Shown here piece by piece: positions 28,323-36,820 of a stretch of DNA of 50,679 bases. Each line of letters starts with the position of its first letter. Position 1 is the first letter of the stretch. Both the position numbers and the translations under genes were made by a program. The DNA comes from Chroococcus sp. CMT-3BRIN-NPC107 (GTDB lineage Bacteria > Cyanobacteriota > Cyanobacteriia > Cyanobacteriales > Chroococcidiopsidaceae): positions 1-50,679 of the forward strand of contig JAHHGY010000026.1 in NCBI GenBank assembly GCA_019359635.1. The letters run 5' to 3'. A model generated the notes under the pieces. That model saw only the letters and a program-made list of their open reading frames with translations. It was not told the origin of the DNA and searched no databases.

Positions 28323-28982
28323 GGAGGGGTGGTTGTTTATTAATTAAGTTTTTAAATATATCTTCTACCTGTATCATTTTTTCCTTTTGAGAGCGCAATT
28401 AACCTCCTACTTACGAAAGATTATTTGTTTGCCGATTTACCTCTAATCACTGTTGACTTTCAGGTCAGAGTCAAATTAACCATCAATAACCAGAGTAGTG
28501 AGGTCAAAGTCTCTTAAAAATGATAAATAAATCTAATATAAGTTATAAATTATTGTTAAAAGATTAAGCTTAAAAGTTCAAACTCCAATTTTTGTCTGTC
28601 ATATTTTTGAGTAATACTAAAGAGTATTTTAGAATCTCTAGGGCTACTCGCTTGGATAGTTCGTTAAAGAGGATGAGTTAACGTTTGCTGTTGCTTCCAT
28701 TTATAACAGCCTAGTTCTAATTTAAGAGTTAGGCTAAAACTAAGTAAACAAGTTGCTAATTAGAGATCAACGCGAAAAGCTTGAAGGTAGTTAACCAAAT
28801 TAGTTTATACACTAACAAAAGCTTCCAAATAACACTATACATGAAACCTTTAATTTCAATTATTACACCGTAGAGAGATACCAATCTTTTTTCTCATTGA
28901 ATTGTATTTTAGTTTCAGTTGTCTGTGCTTCTCTATGGTGAATTGTGAAGTTCGCCAACAGTATTGACGGCTCCCTTACCCC
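28323..28982. other. 660-base AT-rich intergenic region
   Basis: Lies between the cellulose-synthase-like gene's 3' end and the kinase start (both minus strand). It must hold the kinase promoter. A modest hairpin, AGCCTAGTTC (28708-28717) with GAGTTAGGCT (28726-28735), pairs at eight of ten positions. I found no credible gene or known RNA. Confidence 0.5.
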
Positions 28983-31265
28983 TTAAACTTGGGAAACAGA
29001 AACTACACTTGTTTTTTGTTGGCGGTCAAATAATATTCTAGGCTTAAATAATATTTTTAGTAGTAACCATAAAGATTGCAATTCTCCAGGCGTATCTTGA
29101 CGTTTCCATTGCCCTGGGCGACAAAACAGCATTTCTACTAAAACTCTTTGTTGAGCGAGGGTTACTTGTTCAAATACTATTTGCACACTAGGAAACTGTT
29201 CGCCAAATCCGGTTTGAGTAATTTGTCCTTGCAAAAGAATCTTTGCTTCTAAGATTTCTACTTGTACTGGCAGAGTTTCTCCCTTGGCTAAAGACGGTAG
29301 CCCTAATTGAGTAAGGGCAACTTCAGCCCCAACTTCAGAAATTTTTGTTGTTACACCCCACAGGGTTTTTCCCACAACATCTAGCCGCACTAACCGCCGC
29401 AAATCGAACCATTCATGTAAATCGGGTTTGGGGACATCTAGAAGTATTAGTAAAGAGATGCCAATTAAAAGTAGGTTATAAATACTCCAAATCCAACCCA
29501 AATTAATACCTTGAAGTTGTTCGGCAATTTCTGGAGCCATCGCTGGCATCATTGCTCCCCTCATTAAGGATCTACCCAAATTCCACCATAAGCTTACTGA
29601 GGTAAGAATAAACAAGAGAATTAAAGGCCAAGCTAATCTCCAGTTGAAATAAAAATGATTGTTGCGAGTTCCTTTTGGCGTTACATTAAATCCTTTTGAG
29701 AAGGGATTTAGCATTACTTGAATAACCGTTATTACCAAAGGTAAAGTTAATACTAAAGTGTAAATATCTGATAGTAAAGCTGAACGAGAACGCTGGTTTA
29801 ACCACGAAAACACTGTTAGTTGCACTACGTAATAGGGTAAAAAGAAATACAGCAATTCGGTAGGGGCGGCTTTAAGAGGCACAATGCCTAAAAATGAATA
29901 GGCTAAAGGTACAATCAGGAATCCTCCACGAGATATGCTAGTAAACCAATGCAGCAACCCTTCTAAATGTCCTAACCTTTGTAGAGGTCGCAGTCCGGGA
30001 ATAGTGAGCGGATTAGCTTTAATAAAAAATGCCTGCAATGTTCCCCTTCCCCAGCGCAATCGCTGTAAAGCATGAGCAGCTATATTTTCTGCGGCTAAAC
30101 CAGCGCTTAATTTTTCATCTAGATAAACCAAACGATATCCTAGAGCAGATATCTGAATGCCTGTAAAATAATCCTCGCTTACGGAATCGGTGACAAAACC
30201 TCCCACTGCTTCCAGGGCGCTGCGCCGGACGACAAAAGAAGTTCCCGAACAAACAACACTACCTGCAGCATCGCGGATGGGCTGAATTTGTCTGTAAAAT
30301 ACTTCTTCTTCCGGTGCTAGGACATTCTCTAAGCCTAAGTTACGGGCAATGGGGTCGATATTGTAAAAGCTTTGCGGAGTTTGAACCAGGGCGATTTTTT
30401 CGTCTTGAAAAAATCCCACTGTGCGAATTAAAAAGTTTTTAGTTGGCACAAAGTCTGCATCAAAAACAACAATTAACTCTCCAGCAATTTGGGGAATAGC
30501 GTTATTTAGATTTCCGGCTTTAGCATAAAGATTATCAGGACGGGTTATATACTCGCAACCTAGCTCTAATGCCAGTTGTTTCATTTTAGAACGTCTAGTA
30601 TCGTCAAGTAAATATATTTTTTTGTTAGTGTAATCAATAGCTTGGCAGCCGATTATAGTACGGCGCACTATAAATTCTGGCTCATCATAAGTTGGGATGA
30701 GAATATCAATGGATGGATGAAAGCTACCATCTAAAACCTGCAAGGTTAAAACATCTGCCTCACGCTGGCGATTTTTCACTCTCAGCATCAAAAATAACTG
30801 AAGTGTGGCATTGACAAGCAGTAACATTTCTAGAAAAAATAACCCTAAGCTAAAAAAGCCATTGAGGGGGTCGGCTACATTTAAAGTAGAAAGACTTCGC
30901 CATAAAATATAGCGAATTGTCAAACCTAGTAAAATACATACTACTAGCACTCGCGACCAAGGTTGGGGTTGGGGAGAAATTTTTATGACCCCGAGCGCGA
31001 TTAAAAATAGTACCACTGTAGGCGCAAGTAAATATTTTCTTGCCACCATCGGCGCTTCTAGCAACATCGGCGGGTTGTCTTGCATTAACTGAATTTGGGT
31101 AAAAAATTGCTCAATTCCTCCAACACCTGCAAACCAAGCTGTAAAACCCGCACCAGACAGAAGTACAATACCTAGTAACAACAGCGTTGCTAGTTGTGGC
31201 TGCATAACTTGCTTAGGGCGATCGCGGTGGCTTAAAGCTTTTTTATGAAGATTAGAATTTTTCAT
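28983..31265 (-). CDS. Cellulose synthase-like membrane glycosyltransferase (GT2, BcsA family)
   Basis: A 760-residue membrane glycosyltransferase. Hydrophobic segments near residues 22-45, 78-95, 105-120 and 135-160 precede the GT2 domain. The catalytic set is complete: Asp221-Asp222 (YLLDDTRRSKM), Asp269-x-Asp271 (VVFDADFVPT), Glu364-Asp365 (VSEDYFTG) and Gln401-x-x-Arg404-Trp405 (QRLRWGRGT). More membrane segments follow. The C-terminal ~130 residues look like a PilZ-type domain: RRLVR fits RxxxR, but the second motif is KISEVG rather than DxSxxG. It probably exports a beta-glucan such as cellulose used in aggregation. No bcsB or bcsZ partner is nearby. Confidence 0.9.
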   Translation of the reverse strand: MKNSNLHKKALSHRDRPKQVMQPQLATLLLLGIVLLSGAGFTAWFAGVGGIEQFFTQIQLMQDNPPMLLEAPMVARKYLLAPTVVLFLIALGVIKISPQPQPWSRVLVVCILLGLTIRYILWRSLSTLNVADPLNGFFSLGLFFLEMLLLVNATLQLFLMLRVKNRQREADVLTLQVLDGSFHPSIDILIPTYDEPEFIVRRTIIGCQAIDYTNKKIYLLDDTRRSKMKQLALELGCEYITRPDNLYAKAGNLNNAIPQIAGELIVVFDADFVPTKNFLIRTVGFFQDEKIALVQTPQSFYNIDPIARNLGLENVLAPEEEVFYRQIQPIRDAAGSVVCSGTSFVVRRSALEAVGGFVTDSVSEDYFTGIQISALGYRLVYLDEKLSAGLAAENIAAHALQRLRWGRGTLQAFFIKANPLTIPGLRPLQRLGHLEGLLHWFTSISRGGFLIVPLAYSFLGIVPLKAAPTELLYFFLPYYVVQLTVFSWLNQRSRSALLSDIYTLVLTLPLVITVIQVMLNPFSKGFNVTPKGTRNNHFYFNWRLAWPLILLFILTSVSLWWNLGRSLMRGAMMPAMAPEIAEQLQGINLGWIWSIYNLLLIGISLLILLDVPKPDLHEWFDLRRLVRLDVVGKTLWGVTTKISEVGAEVALTQLGLPSLAKGETLPVQVEILEAKILLQGQITQTGFGEQFPSVQIVFEQVTLAQQRVLVEMLFCRPGQWKRQDTPGELQSLWLLLKILFKPRILFDRQQKTSVVSVSQV

Positions 31266-31448
31266 TATTGGTGATTTTTATCCTGCTTGAAATGTAATAC
31301 AATCGGCAAACTATGGGGTATTTGATTAGTTTGTCACCAAGTTATTTTCTTTTATGGGCGATCGCTGTAACGAAACTTTGATAAATTACTTCAGGCGTGC
31401 TACTCGATTTTAAAGATTAGATTAATGCAATAGTTACAAGCTCAAAAA

Positions 31449-31913
31449 TTAAGGAACAAGTGGTGTTTTGGTATCGAAATATTCACGCCACCGACTAATC
31501 CGACCATCTTTGAAATCAACGATAATTACGTCATCAGCTTGATTACGAAGGTTGGTTGCCTTTTGAGTGTCTTCGTAATTCCACTCTACGGCGGCTTGAT
31601 TGTGTTCAATTATAATTCGCTTGATATTAATCTTTACGTCTGAGTAATCGCGAGCGAAACGGGTGACTTCTTCACGAATTTTTACTTGCCCTTGCCAGCG
31701 TTGTCCTGGGACAATAATTTCACCATCAAGGGTAAATAATCGTGCTAAAGCTTCAGCGTCACGAGCAACCCAAGCATCTCTAGCTTGTTTAATTAAAGTC
31801 CGCATTGTCTCTTGCTTTCGGTACTGATTAGCAAAGATAACTGTGCCAAAAGCTATGGAGAAGAGCAGGGCTAATTTCAGCCATCTATACGAACTGTGCC
31901 AATTTTCTCTCAT
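31449..31913 (-). CDS. Membrane-anchored NTF2/SnoaL-like protein
   Basis: A 154-residue protein. One N-terminal membrane anchor or uncleaved signal (WLKLALLFSIAFGTVIFANQ, about residues 11-30) precedes a cone-shaped NTF2-like domain: RDAWVARDAEALARLFTLDG, IIVPGQRWQGQVKIREEVTR, AAVEWNYEDTQKA and DGRISRWREYFDT. This SnoaL-like fold serves as enzyme, cargo binder or oligomer scaffold, and no catalytic residues stand out. Exported or thylakoid-facing location is inferred from the anchor. It may share a promoter region with the glycosyltransferase downstream, but the gap is 183 bases. Confidence 0.82.
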   Translation of the reverse strand: MRENWHSSYRWLKLALLFSIAFGTVIFANQYRKQETMRTLIKQARDAWVARDAEALARLFTLDGEIIVPGQRWQGQVKIREEVTRFARDYSDVKINIKRIIIEHNQAAVEWNYEDTQKATNLRNQADDVIIVDFKDGRISRWREYFDTKTPLVP

Positions 31914-32049
31914 ACTACCTTTTAAACTGCCTAGGTAAAAATCTGAGCTTTGCTGAATGGAGAATTAGTAATTTTCAATTTAAAACAGTGTGAATGATGC
32001 GTCAAAATGCGATCGCACTTTTATTAGATATTCGTTAGAAGCGGCGCTT

Positions 32050-32547
32050 TTAGCTACTGAGTGTAGCTGTGCCAAAAGTCGCATTAAATTGACGACACCA
32101 AATTACCGCCGATTGATAGTTTTCTAGCTTAATATTTGTGGGAATAGCATAGCGTTGGCTGCCGCTATACTTTTGCAAGGGAGCAATAGTTACATAGTCT
32201 CCTTCTTTGAGTGGGTAAGCTGGAGGCGACGTTGTAGCCAGCACATCTTTAGAGCGGTGGAGAATTATATATAAGTCTGGGCCAGATTTAGAAGTAGTAA
32301 AAGCTTCATTTAGTTCTAAATAAGTTTTGCCATTTGTAGTTAAAATCTTGACTGCACCTGTAGTATCGTGTTCGCCTGCAACAAAAGTACCCGATTTAAT
32401 CGTTTCGCCCGTGTTGCTTTGTTTACTTGTAGAACTAGGATTATTTACAGTAGGATTATTTACCGGAGGCGGACTGATTTTTGCTTGCCCAGCACAACCA
32501 CAAGTTACCATTATCGCCCCAAAGATTACTAAATAGTTCATTTTCAT
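32050..32547 (-). CDS. DM13-domain lipoprotein
   Basis: A 165-residue predicted lipoprotein. The signal peptide MKMNYLVIFGAIMVTCGCAG ends in a cysteine suitable for lipidation. A low-complexity Pro/Asn/Ser/Thr linker follows to about residue 48 (PPPVNNPTVNNPSSTSKQ). The rest is a DM13 domain: IKSGTFVAGEHDTTGAVKIL, LELNEAFTTSKSGPDLYIIL and SAVIWCRQFNATFGTATL, with the family's conserved Cys in WC. DM13 domains are found in extracytoplasmic electron-transfer-like proteins; the role in cyanobacteria is unknown. It is 18 bases downstream of the peroxiredoxin fusion gene, so the two are probably cotranscribed. Confidence 0.9.
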   Translation of the reverse strand: MKMNYLVIFGAIMVTCGCAGQAKISPPPVNNPTVNNPSSTSKQSNTGETIKSGTFVAGEHDTTGAVKILTTNGKTYLELNEAFTTSKSGPDLYIILHRSKDVLATTSPPAYPLKEGDYVTIAPLQKYSGSQRYAIPTNIKLENYQSAVIWCRQFNATFGTATLSS

Positions 32548-32565
32548 TGCAGTGACTCCTATTGA

Positions 32566-33414
32566 TTACAAATTGATAACATCTTGCTTCAGTTTCTGCA
32601 CGTTGCGAGCGCTCAGACCAAATTTACTTGTAACTATTTCAAACTCAACTTTTGTACCACGATCGAGAGTACGATAACCTTCTCCAGGAATGGCAGTAAA
32701 GTTAAAAAATATATCTTCTTCTACATTTGAAGATGCGATCGCGCCGTTGCCAGTTTTAAAGTCAAACCAGCTTATTATTCCCCGCGCAACAGGCAAACCA
32801 TTTGTACCCAATGGCTGATTATTGAACCACTCTTGCTGAGGAATGCGAATTTGTTTAACTTCAGGGGTATTGTATGCCTCGTAACTGTAGTTAGAATTAG
32901 TTTGCATAACGGTACGCAAATCGAGACGCAATTCGTCTATTGTTGGTCGCCCAACAAAAAACCAGCCATTATAAATCTTGTGGATAGTTAAATCGGGTTT
33001 CAGTACAAAGGTATAAGGTTGGGCGCGATAAGCATACTCGCCTTCAGTTTCGTCGAGAATATTAATTTGCTTAATAACCTCTCGTTTCTCATCAGCCAAA
33101 AAAGTCCATTGCGCCCCCAACCCCGCACGAAAAGCAGCTTGGACTAAAGGCGAGTCGGTGCTAATAGTTGCTAACTGACAATAATTGACTGTAAGTTCTT
33201 GTTGAAACTGTACCAGTTGAGATAGCTGTTGGCGATCGCGCGGACAAAAAAAGCCGCGATAAAAAACTAAAATTAGCGGATAACCATCTAAAAATCCCAG
33301 TTTTTTGTCTAATAAGCCTGGTTGCATAAATTGCGATAACTGCACCAATTCCCCTTGATGATTGGGCAAGGCAAAGTTACTAAAAACTTCGCCAACTTGC
33401 AAGTTAGTTGTCAT
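32566..33414 (-). CDS. Peroxiredoxin-like protein fused to a cold-shock-like domain
   Basis: A 282-residue two-domain protein. Residues 1-175 are an AhpC/TSA-type redoxin: VGEVFSNFALPNHQGELVQL, then the peroxidatic Cys57 in LVFYRGFFCPRDRQQLSQL, CQLATISTDSPLVQAAF, and QPYTFVLKPDLTIHKIYNGW. A linker follows. From about residue 210, ARGIISWFDFKTGNGAIASS, EEDIFFNFTAIPGEGYRTLD and RGTKVEFEIVTSKFGLSARN match the cold-shock domain pattern (G.V.WF...KG.G.I...DVF.H.SAI...GYR.L..G..VEFE). The RNP1-like motif is eroded (NGAIAS) whereas the RNP2-like strand keeps aromatics (IFFNF). The combination suggests a peroxide-responsive nucleic-acid-binding protein; this is inference. Confidence 0.85.
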   Translation of the reverse strand: MTTNLQVGEVFSNFALPNHQGELVQLSQFMQPGLLDKKLGFLDGYPLILVFYRGFFCPRDRQQLSQLVQFQQELTVNYCQLATISTDSPLVQAAFRAGLGAQWTFLADEKREVIKQINILDETEGEYAYRAQPYTFVLKPDLTIHKIYNGWFFVGRPTIDELRLDLRTVMQTNSNYSYEAYNTPEVKQIRIPQQEWFNNQPLGTNGLPVARGIISWFDFKTGNGAIASSNVEEDIFFNFTAIPGEGYRTLDRGTKVEFEIVTSKFGLSARNVQKLKQDVINL

Positions 33415-33459
33415 CCGTGCATCCTCACATATTTGGACAGGTGGGCATATTTTCCCCCA

Positions 33460-34286
33460 CTAGCAGCCGCGCCGTTGCTTAGGCAAAGCTTCGCCATAGG
33501 TAGGATGAATGTGTACCGATTTTTTTAACAACTGCCAAGTAGCCCCCGCTTCCATTAAAGATATAAATACACGAACCAACTTTGCAATTTCGTAACCTCC
33601 TAACATTGCTCCTAGTATTTTGTCTGTATCTAGGTCTACAACCATGCGATAAAAGCCCAAATCGTGACCCCACTCAATGGCGCGGGCAATATGAGCTATT
33701 GGTAAAGTAACAGCATGAGCATTAATACCTTGCTGCTGCGCTTGTTGTAAAGTCATGCCAACTCACCCAACTTGAGGCTCGGTGTAGGTAGCATAACCCA
33801 AAACGCGATCGCCCCGCGTCCTTTCTTCGTCACCCCAAGTTGCCTTCAAGCGACGATAGTCTTCCCAAGATACATGAGTAAAAGCTGGCTGTTTGGCAAC
33901 ATCTCCAATGGCATAAACGCCTTCACAAGTTGTTTGGAAGCGATCATCAATTTTGACATAACCAAAGCTCGTCAAGTTCAATACCGCTAATTGAAGCTTG
34001 CAAAGCTTTGGTATTGGGTCTGCGCCCCATTGCCACTAATAGAGCTTCTGACTGGAGTTGTTGAGTATTATCTTTTTAGAGCAAAAACACCGTTTTCATA
34101 ACTTACTTGCTCGATATTGGTCTGAAAATGAACTTGAATGCCGTCTTGCTTGAAAGCTTTGGCTAAGGTTTCGCTAACTTCGGTTTCTTCAGGGTCTAGT
34201 AATCCTTCGCCCCGGACGACGAAAATGAGACTATAAATTCTGTTTTTTCGCAAACCTTCCCCTGAAAATAATCGCACTTTCAGCAA
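33460..34286 (-). pseudogene. Broken flavin-dependent disulfide oxidoreductase (mercuric reductase-like) gene
   Basis: Pieces in different frames follow the order of one protein on the minus strand. At 34068-34286: GEGLLDPEETEVSETLAKAF and IQVHFQTNIEQVSYE, the NAD-binding domain. At about 34014-34067: ALLVAMGRRPNTKALQAS. At 33763-33981: FGYVKIDDRFQTTCEGVYAI and GDVAKQPAFTHVSWEDYRRL, the second FAD contact. At 33460-33756: DLGFYRMVVDLDTDKILGAM and MEAGATWQLLKKSVHIHPTY, the dimerisation domain. The N-terminal FAD domain with the CxxxxC centre is gone. At least two frame breaks and a large N-terminal deletion make it non-functional. Its truncated 5' end coincides with a repeat copy that also lies upstream of lpxD. 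Confidence 0.85.
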
Positions 34287-34345
34287 CGCTCGATAGTAAT
34301 TTTTACCTTTAGAGTCATAGTTTACAAAGACTTACAATTATTTTT
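34280..34345. repeat. Direct repeat copy A, right of the broken oxidoreductase
   Basis: Similar to copy B at 35420-35491. The core pair is GTAATTTTTACCTTTAGAG (from 34296) against GTAATTTCTACCTTTAAGG (from 35443); over 39 aligned bases I count 31 identities. A second matching block is CAGCAACGCTC (34281) against CAGCAATGCTC (35421). The 3' end of lpxD lies inside this copy. Confidence 0.7.
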
Positions 34346-35375
34346 CGCCCAATCGCTTCTGCAATTTTTTGATAGCTTGATACATTTCTGGTAGGCGACT
34401 ATAAATCACCGCCGCTTTGATATAGAGTTTATGAGATATTGCTGGAGTTCCAGAAACTACTGCCCCTGGTGCAACATCGCTGAGAATTCCGGCTCTAGCT
34501 GCGGCGATCGCCCCATTACCAACTTTAGCTTGATTAGCAACGCCTACTTGACCTGCGAAGATAACGCGACTTCCTACGGTTACTCCCCCAGCAAAACCTA
34601 CCTGCGCTGCGATCGCGCAATTTGCCCCAACTTGGCAACCATGACCGATTTGGACTAAATTATCAATTTTTGTTTGCTTGCCAATGCGGGTTTCGCCAAC
34701 GGCGGGGCGATCTATGGTGCTATTACAGCCAACTTCTACCCCATCTTCTAAAACAACAATGCCCGACTGCTGCATTTTGTACCAGCCTGTAGGAATGGGA
34801 ACAAAGCCAAAGCCTTCTGCCCCAATAACTGCACCGCTATGAATGACGCAATCGGAGCCGATAACAGCGCGTTCGCTAATTGTACAGTTGGCGTGTAAGG
34901 TAGTGCCACTACCGATCTGTGCTTGGGGATAAATAACTGTGTTGGGATGAATGCAAACGCGATCGCCTATTTGTACCTCTGCTTCAATGACAGCATGAGC
35001 GCCAATATAAACATCGTTGCCTATTTGTGCCGTAGGATCGATGACTGCTGTAGGATGAATCCCAGGAGTGGGGCGGTAAGGTTGATAAAATAAAGCGATC
35101 GCTTGAGCAAATAATAATCGCGGCTGTGAAGTAGAAATCCAAGCTATACCGCGTGCTTGTGCTTGTGCTTGCAAGTTTTCGTCTAAAGGTAGAATCAACG
35201 CACTAGCGCTAGTTTTAGCGACCTCTGAGGCAAATTTACCTCCTTCTATATAACTAAGAGTATTGGCAGTAGCTTCATCTATAGCCGCGATGCTGGTAAT
35301 TTCGATATCGTTGTCTGGCAGGCTGGTCTTAGTGGCACTGTCACCTAGTTTTTGAACTATTTCGCTGAATTTCAT
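34338..35375 (-). CDS. lpxD: UDP-3-O-acylglucosamine N-acyltransferase
   Basis: A 345-residue left-handed beta-helix acyltransferase of lipid A biosynthesis. I chose the ATG at 35375 (MKFSEIVQKLGDSATKTSLP), the standard opening; the frame runs 17 codons further upstream through repeat DNA. The N-terminal uridine-binding domain (residues 1-100) is followed by hexapeptide repeats (IDPTAQIGNDVYIGAHAVIE; VCIHPNTVIYPQAQIGSGTT). The catalytic His is probably in QIGHGCQVGANCAIAAQVGF. The C-terminal helix has YSRLPEMYQAIKKLQKRLGE. No other lpx gene is close. It is flanked by two diverged copies of a ~65-base direct repeat. Confidence 0.95.
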   Translation of the reverse strand: MKFSEIVQKLGDSATKTSLPDNDIEITSIAAIDEATANTLSYIEGGKFASEVAKTSASALILPLDENLQAQAQARGIAWISTSQPRLLFAQAIALFYQPYRPTPGIHPTAVIDPTAQIGNDVYIGAHAVIEAEVQIGDRVCIHPNTVIYPQAQIGSGTTLHANCTISERAVIGSDCVIHSGAVIGAEGFGFVPIPTGWYKMQQSGIVVLEDGVEVGCNSTIDRPAVGETRIGKQTKIDNLVQIGHGCQVGANCAIAAQVGFAGGVTVGSRVIFAGQVGVANQAKVGNGAIAAARAGILSDVAPGAVVSGTPAISHKLYIKAAVIYSRLPEMYQAIKKLQKRLGEK

Positions 35376-35419
35376 GTTCGACTCTTTAAACCATTGCAAT
35401 ATTATTGAACGCTTTAGCG

Positions 35420-35491
35420 TCAGCAATGCTCAAATTAGTACGGTAATTTCTACCTTTAAGGTAGTAGTTTACAAATCTTTATCATTACTTT
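35420..35491. repeat. Direct repeat copy B, upstream of lpxD
   Basis: Partner of copy A (34280-34345). This copy contains the perfect palindrome CTACCTTTAAGGTAG with one central T shifted (TACCTTTAAGGTA, 35451-35463) and lies about 45 bases upstream of the lpxD start, in the position of a promoter or leader. The duplication therefore seems to involve lpxD upstream DNA. Confidence 0.7.
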
Positions 35492-35542
35492 TGAGCGATT
35501 AACCTAGGCAATTGTAAGATTTGATACATTTTTTAAATACGA

Positions 35543-36778
35543 TCAAGGGCAAAGATCGCCGATGGATTGTCCAGCTATCCACGCTGTTGTCCAAGCACTT
35601 TGAAAGTTGAAGCCGCCAGTAACGCCGTCAATATCTAAAATTTCTCCAGCAAAATGCAAGCCTGGGGTGATGCGGCTTGCCATTGTTTTGAAGTTGACTT
35701 GCTTGAGATTGACACCGCCGCAGGTAACGAATTCTTCTTTGAAAGCTCCTTTACCTTGGATTTGATAAGCGCCTTGGGTGAGTTCATTAATTAGTTGGGT
35801 TAAGCTTTTGTTAGATAATTCCGCCCAGCGTTGTTCATTTTCTATCCCCGCACGAGCAACTAAATACTGCCAAAGACGATGAGGTAAATCTATGCCACGA
35901 TGTAGAGCGATCGCCTTTTTAGGATTTTCGATTTTTACTTGTAGTAGTTGCGACTTCAGTTCTTCGCTATTGTGTTGAGGTTGCCAGTTAATTAGTAAAG
36001 TTGCTTGATATTTAAAGTCGTGTAATACTCTTGCGCCCCAAGCTGATAGTTTGAGTACCGCAGGGCCACTTAGTCCCCAATGGGTAATTAGTAAGGGTGC
36101 TGTTTGTTCTAAATAAGTTTTTTTATCGACTAATAAGCGTAATTTTACAGGGTTGACGCTGATGCCAGCTAATTCTTTTAACTGCTTATCAATAATATTA
36201 AAGGTAAATAAAGATGGTACGGGGGGTTCGATAGTATGACCTAAACTTTGAGCGATTTGATAGCCTAATGGATTGCTACCAGTAGCTAGTAAAATGCGAT
36301 CGCACGTCAACTTTTCTCCTGTTTTTAGTTCAATCTCAAATTCTGTTGCTTGCTTAACAACGGATACAACGGTTTTACCTGTCAGTATCTCTACTCCTGC
36401 AATATGAGCAGCTTTTGTCAAACACTCAATAATTGTTTCCGAACTATCGGTAATCGGAAACATTCTGCCATCAGATTCAGTTTTTAGCTTTACTCCTTGG
36501 TTTGCAAACCACTTAACAGTATCGGTGGCTTGAAAGCGACTAAAAGCACCCCGCAAAGCTTTTTCACCTCTAGGATAATTTTGCACCAGTCCCGTAGCAT
36601 CAAAGCAAGCATGAGTAACATTACAACGTCCTCCACCAGATACGCGGACTTTTGCTAAAGGCTGGCGACTAGCTTCTAATAAAATAACGTTGGTATGGGG
36701 GTGAGATTTAGCACAAGCTACTGCACCAAAAAATCCGGCTGCGCCACCTCCAATCACTAAAATTCGTAACGGTTGCAT
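35543..36778 (-). CDS. BaiN/YhiN (HI0933) family FAD-dependent oxidoreductase
   Basis: A 411-residue flavoprotein of the HI0933-like family. The N-terminal FAD motif is ILVIGGGAAGFFGAVACAKS, followed by the family signature KVRVSGGGRCNVTHACF. FPITDSSETIIECLTKAA is the second conserved block. The C-terminus returns to FAD contact with TPGLHFAGEILDIDGVTGGF and NFQSAWTTAWIAGQSIG. Members are widespread and mostly uncharacterised; some reduce unsaturated steroid or other substrates. There is no operon partner. A collapsed phyH gene lies just upstream. Confidence 0.94.
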   Translation of the reverse strand: MQPLRILVIGGGAAGFFGAVACAKSHPHTNVILLEASRQPLAKVRVSGGGRCNVTHACFDATGLVQNYPRGEKALRGAFSRFQATDTVKWFANQGVKLKTESDGRMFPITDSSETIIECLTKAAHIAGVEILTGKTVVSVVKQATEFEIELKTGEKLTCDRILLATGSNPLGYQIAQSLGHTIEPPVPSLFTFNIIDKQLKELAGISVNPVKLRLLVDKKTYLEQTAPLLITHWGLSGPAVLKLSAWGARVLHDFKYQATLLINWQPQHNSEELKSQLLQVKIENPKKAIALHRGIDLPHRLWQYLVARAGIENEQRWAELSNKSLTQLINELTQGAYQIQGKGAFKEEFVTCGGVNLKQVNFKTMASRITPGLHFAGEILDIDGVTGGFNFQSAWTTAWIAGQSIGDLCP

Positions 36779-36820
36779 GAAATTCTTAAGTTTTCTACAC
36801 TTCCAGCCTAACTATTTTAT

